From DATLNF01 sp035536235 (lineage in GTDB: Bacteria > Actinomycetota > Actinomycetes > BP-191): a stretch of DNA of 64,000 nucleotides. Each line of letters opens with the position of its first letter. Within the stretch, counting starts at the first letter, position 1. The DNA lies in assembly GCA_035536235.1 (NCBI GenBank), contig DATLOQ010000004.1, forward strand, positions 1 to 64,000. Reading direction: 5' to 3'. Shown one piece after another: positions 62,232 through 64,000 of the stretch. Below the pieces are notes generated by a model. The model had not been told where the DNA came from and searched no databases. It saw nothing but the letters and a program-made list of their open reading frames with translations. A program made the position numbers and the translations under genes.

Positions 62232-62567
62232 GCCGGAAGTCTTGCGCAAGGACAGCCCGTCGCGCAGTCTGTGCAGATCGCGCCGCCCAGCGATGGCGCA
62301 GGCAATCGAGAATCGTCGGAAGCAGCCTGGTAGGTGGTAGCGGGCACTGCACGCAGTCGTCGCGGACCTGCCCTGCCCGCCGACGCCGGCTCAGACGCGG
62401 CTGCGGGGCTCGTCGGTTCGAGGGGTCACCCCCCGCGGCTGCCACGACATTCCATCGATGCGATCGTCAGCGACTGATGTGTTCTTTTACGAGATGCTGA
62501 CAGGTCGTACATAGGGGCATAGTGACCATGAAGGTCAGCGCGGCTCGGGACAACCTGTACTTCTTGA
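62232..62567. other. Intergenic region between the AfsR-like gene and a Rep remnant
   Basis: No gene is supported here. The stretch around 62450-62560 has visibly lower GC than its surroundings (AT-rich bases such as TGTTCTTTTACG), as expected at the edge of an imported segment. No intact attachment-site repeat, tRNA or terminator was found. Confidence 0.5.
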
Positions 62568-62963
62568 GCACACCCCCTCTCAGAAGGCCGGTTCTTCCGT
62601 CGGCTGCGTGCCGCGCAGGGGCAAGGTCCGCTGCCGTACTTGTGGGTGCCGGCGCTTTCACAAGACGGCGAGCGTTTCCATGTCCACTTCGGGTCAACCG
62701 TTTCATCACTCGCGGCAGGATCGATGAGGCAGGGCGTCACGGCTGGATCAAGATCAAGCGGCTCACGGAAATGCCGGTGGCGTTGTCGTCGTGGGACGAG
62801 GCGCGCTGTGCTGCTGGGTATCAGTCGAAGTACGTGAGCAAGCCGTTCACCGGACCGCAGGTGATCGGCCGTCAGCGCTACGGGGTCGCGGAGGGATTCC
62901 AGCCCGCAGTCGAGGTCATCGAAGGCACCAGTGCCGCGCAAGTACTCGCCGTGAGGTCAGGGG
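62568..62963 (+). pseudogene. Remnant of a rolling-circle replication initiator (HUH-type Rep-like protein)
   Basis: Two frames join to give one recognisable protein piece. Frame 1 (62568-62692) reads a GPLPYLWVP segment, then RFHVHFG with an HVH metal motif. Frame 2 (from 62693) continues VNRFITRGRIDEA, GYQSKYVSKPF with the catalytic Tyr/Lys-Tyr motif, then RYGVAEGFQPA. A single base is missing in the GGG run at 62691-62693. A stop at 62565-62567 cuts off the upstream part, and downstream similarity fades near 62960. This is a degraded Rep of a plasmid or integrative element. Confidence 0.72.
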
Positions 62964-63569
62964 TCATGGGTCGAGCACCGTCGGTACGCGGGCTGCCGCC
63001 CACCGCTCGCGCGTCACGGCGTACTCCACATCCCCTTCTTCGTCACCGTCGATCTTGTCCGGCCAGTCGGCGAAGAACGTACGGACCAGGTGCAGACCTG
63101 CCTTCGCCATCACGCGGCGGGACGCGGCATTGGCCGCCATCGTCTCGGCGTACACCCGCCGTGCGCCGTAGTCCGCGAAGGCCGCGTCGACGAGCGCTCG
63201 CGAACCCTCGGTCGCGTAACCCCGCCCCCACGCCGACCGATGGAAGCGGTAGCCGAGCTCGGGCTCGTCTGGCGCGGACCTCCCGCCGGGCCGCAGGTGG
63301 AACCAGCCGAGGAAGTTCCCGCTGACCTTGTCGAGCGCGGCGAAGAAGCCGTAGTGCTCGTACCTTTCGTAGTGGCCGAGCCAGCAGGGGAGCACCTCCT
63401 CCGCGATCTCCTCGTGGGAGGTAGGCCGCCCACCGTTGATGAAGCGCATGACGGCGGGGTCGCTGTCGAGGTCGACCAGCAGGTCCGCGTCCGCTGGAGT
63501 GAATCGGCGCAGCACGAGCCGTTCCGTAGTCAGCACCACATCGCCGTCGGTCCCACCCTCCTCGCCCAC
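62964..63569 (-). CDS. GNAT-family N-acetyltransferase (RimJ/RimL-like)
   Basis: 201 residues from a GTG. It begins with the RimJ/RimL pattern LTTERLVLRRFTPADADLL, the middle has a Glu-Leu-Gly-Tyr-R and an acetyl-CoA-binding A-W-G-R-G-Y-A-T-E-G loop, then ANAASRRVMAKAGL. It should acetylate a protein N-terminus or a small amine. No signal peptide. It is convergent with the Rep remnant. Substrate unknown. Confidence 0.88.
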   Translation of the reverse strand: MGEEGGTDGDVVLTTERLVLRRFTPADADLLVDLDSDPAVMRFINGGRPTSHEEIAEEVLPCWLGHYERYEHYGFFAALDKVSGNFLGWFHLRPGGRSAPDEPELGYRFHRSAWGRGYATEGSRALVDAAFADYGARRVYAETMAANAASRRVMAKAGLHLVRTFFADWPDKIDGDEEGDVEYAVTRERWAAARVPTVLDP

Positions 63570-63607
63570 GGCAGGAGCATAGGTCGGGCGGTCGTGCTCG
63601 GCGGCGA

Positions 63608-64000
63608 CTACTTGTGGGTGAACGTGTAGGCGACCTTGGCTGTCGGTCCGCCCTCGACGTTGCAGACGGCGATCTTCACCAGCTGGCCTGGGGTCGCCTT
63701 CTTGTAGGTCACCTTGCGCACGGGTGCAGTGTTCGTGGGGTCGAGCTCGGCGGCCTGCCCGAGGAGCCTGCCCTTCGCGTCGAAGAGCTCGAGGACCCAG
63801 TCGCCGAGGAACCCGCTCAGCTCGATCTCGAGCACCCCACGGCTGGGCAGCTTCACCTGCCGGGTGTTCTTCGTCATGCCTTCGAGGCCGTCCGTGCAGT
63901 GCGACGCGCCGTCCACCGGGTAGGGCACGGGTGCGGTGACGGAGTAGCTCTCCCGCACCGGCGGCTGATGTCCCGCGGACGCCGGCAGGGCGAGCGCGAC
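63608..64000 (-). CDS. Exported protein of unknown function, 5' truncated by the window end
   Basis: The open frame runs to the window edge. Its first visible residues are the end of a signal peptide (Leu/Ala/Pro then Ala-Ser-Ala-Gly), so the start lies beyond 64000. A GTG at 63958 is in frame, but it is inside the export sequence. The mature part is a beta-strand-rich domain, with repeated Val-Lys-Leu and Glu-Leu-Ser-Gly segments and two Cys. It could be a small prepeptidase-type C-terminal domain. Function unknown. Confidence 0.6.
   Translation of the reverse strand, partial: VALALPASAGHQPPVRESYSVTAPVPYPVDGASHCTDGLEGMTKNTRQVKLPSRGVLEIELSGFLGDWVLELFDAKGRLLGQAAELDPTNTAPVRKVTYKKATPGQLVKIAVCNVEGGPTAKVAYTFTHK

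Noticed and set aside
62400..62440. GGTTCGAGGGG near 62418 resembling a tRNA T-arm
   Set aside because: No acceptor stem, anticodon arm or matching 3' end; the remaining cloverleaf cannot be formed.

Overview
The window is chromosomal DNA from a high-GC actinobacterium (class Actinomycetes). This rests on the very high GC content, frequent GTG starts, several probable leaderless genes, a WhiB7-type regulator, a mycoredoxin (which implies mycothiol), DUF3107, AdnAB and UvrD2. From memory of Mycobacterium tuberculosis, the backbone follows the order of the Rv3197A-Rv3213c region (whiB7, uvrD2, mrx1, adnB, adnA, ATL protein, moeZ, DUF3107, TetR, ferritin-like protein, DEAD-box helicase, ParA). 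Accessory blocks separate these genes. Genus and species cannot be fixed from the sequence alone.

Layout. 1-6.0 kb: a DCC-family gene end, a secreted protein, an acyl-CoA dehydrogenase with a SUFU-domain gene, an HTTM membrane protein pair, a MaoC hydratase, two tiny membrane proteins and a DUF6758 gene. 6.0-14.5 kb: TldE/TldD, a PHP phosphoesterase, an Fe-S RecB-like nuclease, an MpaB-type oxygenase, a monooxygenase, a hydrolase, an orphan ParA with a zinc-ribbon partner and a second Cys-rich protein. 14.6-20.2 kb: DEAD-box helicase, ferritin-like protein, NTF2-like protein, DUF3107, TetR and a divergent acyl-CoA dehydrogenase. 20.2-25.4 kb: a DUF421 pair and a non-homologous end joining set made of Ku and a LigD split into two genes. 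25.4-31.8 kb: poorly known conserved genes, a peptidase S51, a CAP protein, a hydrolase, a poly-aspartate coiled-coil protein and CsbD.

32.0-40.2 kb: moeZ, an alkyltransferase-like protein and adnA-adnB, the actinobacterial double-strand-break resection machine. 40.3-49.4 kb: a block absent from the mycobacterial order, with two sigma/membrane-partner pairs, a nuclease-fold hydrolase, a lipoprotein, a phosphotransferase and an M20 peptidase. 49.5-53.9 kb: GAF-ANTAR protein, mycoredoxin, UvrD2 and whiB7. whiB7 is preceded by a leader of about 450 nt carrying an 80-codon upstream ORF, a candidate antiterminator and a very strong intrinsic terminator. 54.0-62.2 kb: a duplicated-domain phosphodiesterase and a small-molecule-modification-like cluster (two methyltransferases, a SnoaL-like protein, a kinase-like phosphotransferase, an AfsR/BTAD giant regulator). 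62.3-64 kb: a frameshifted rolling-circle Rep remnant, a GNAT acetyltransferase and a truncated secreted protein gene.

Two themes stand out. One is DNA break repair: Ku/LigD, AdnAB, UvrD2, a RecB-like Fe-S nuclease and an ATL protein lie within about 43 kb. The other is stress and antibiotic-response control: the whiB7 attenuator, two ECF sigma modules and the AfsR-like regulator. The most informative single element is the whiB7 leader, where promoter, upstream ORF, antiterminator and terminator can all be read directly.
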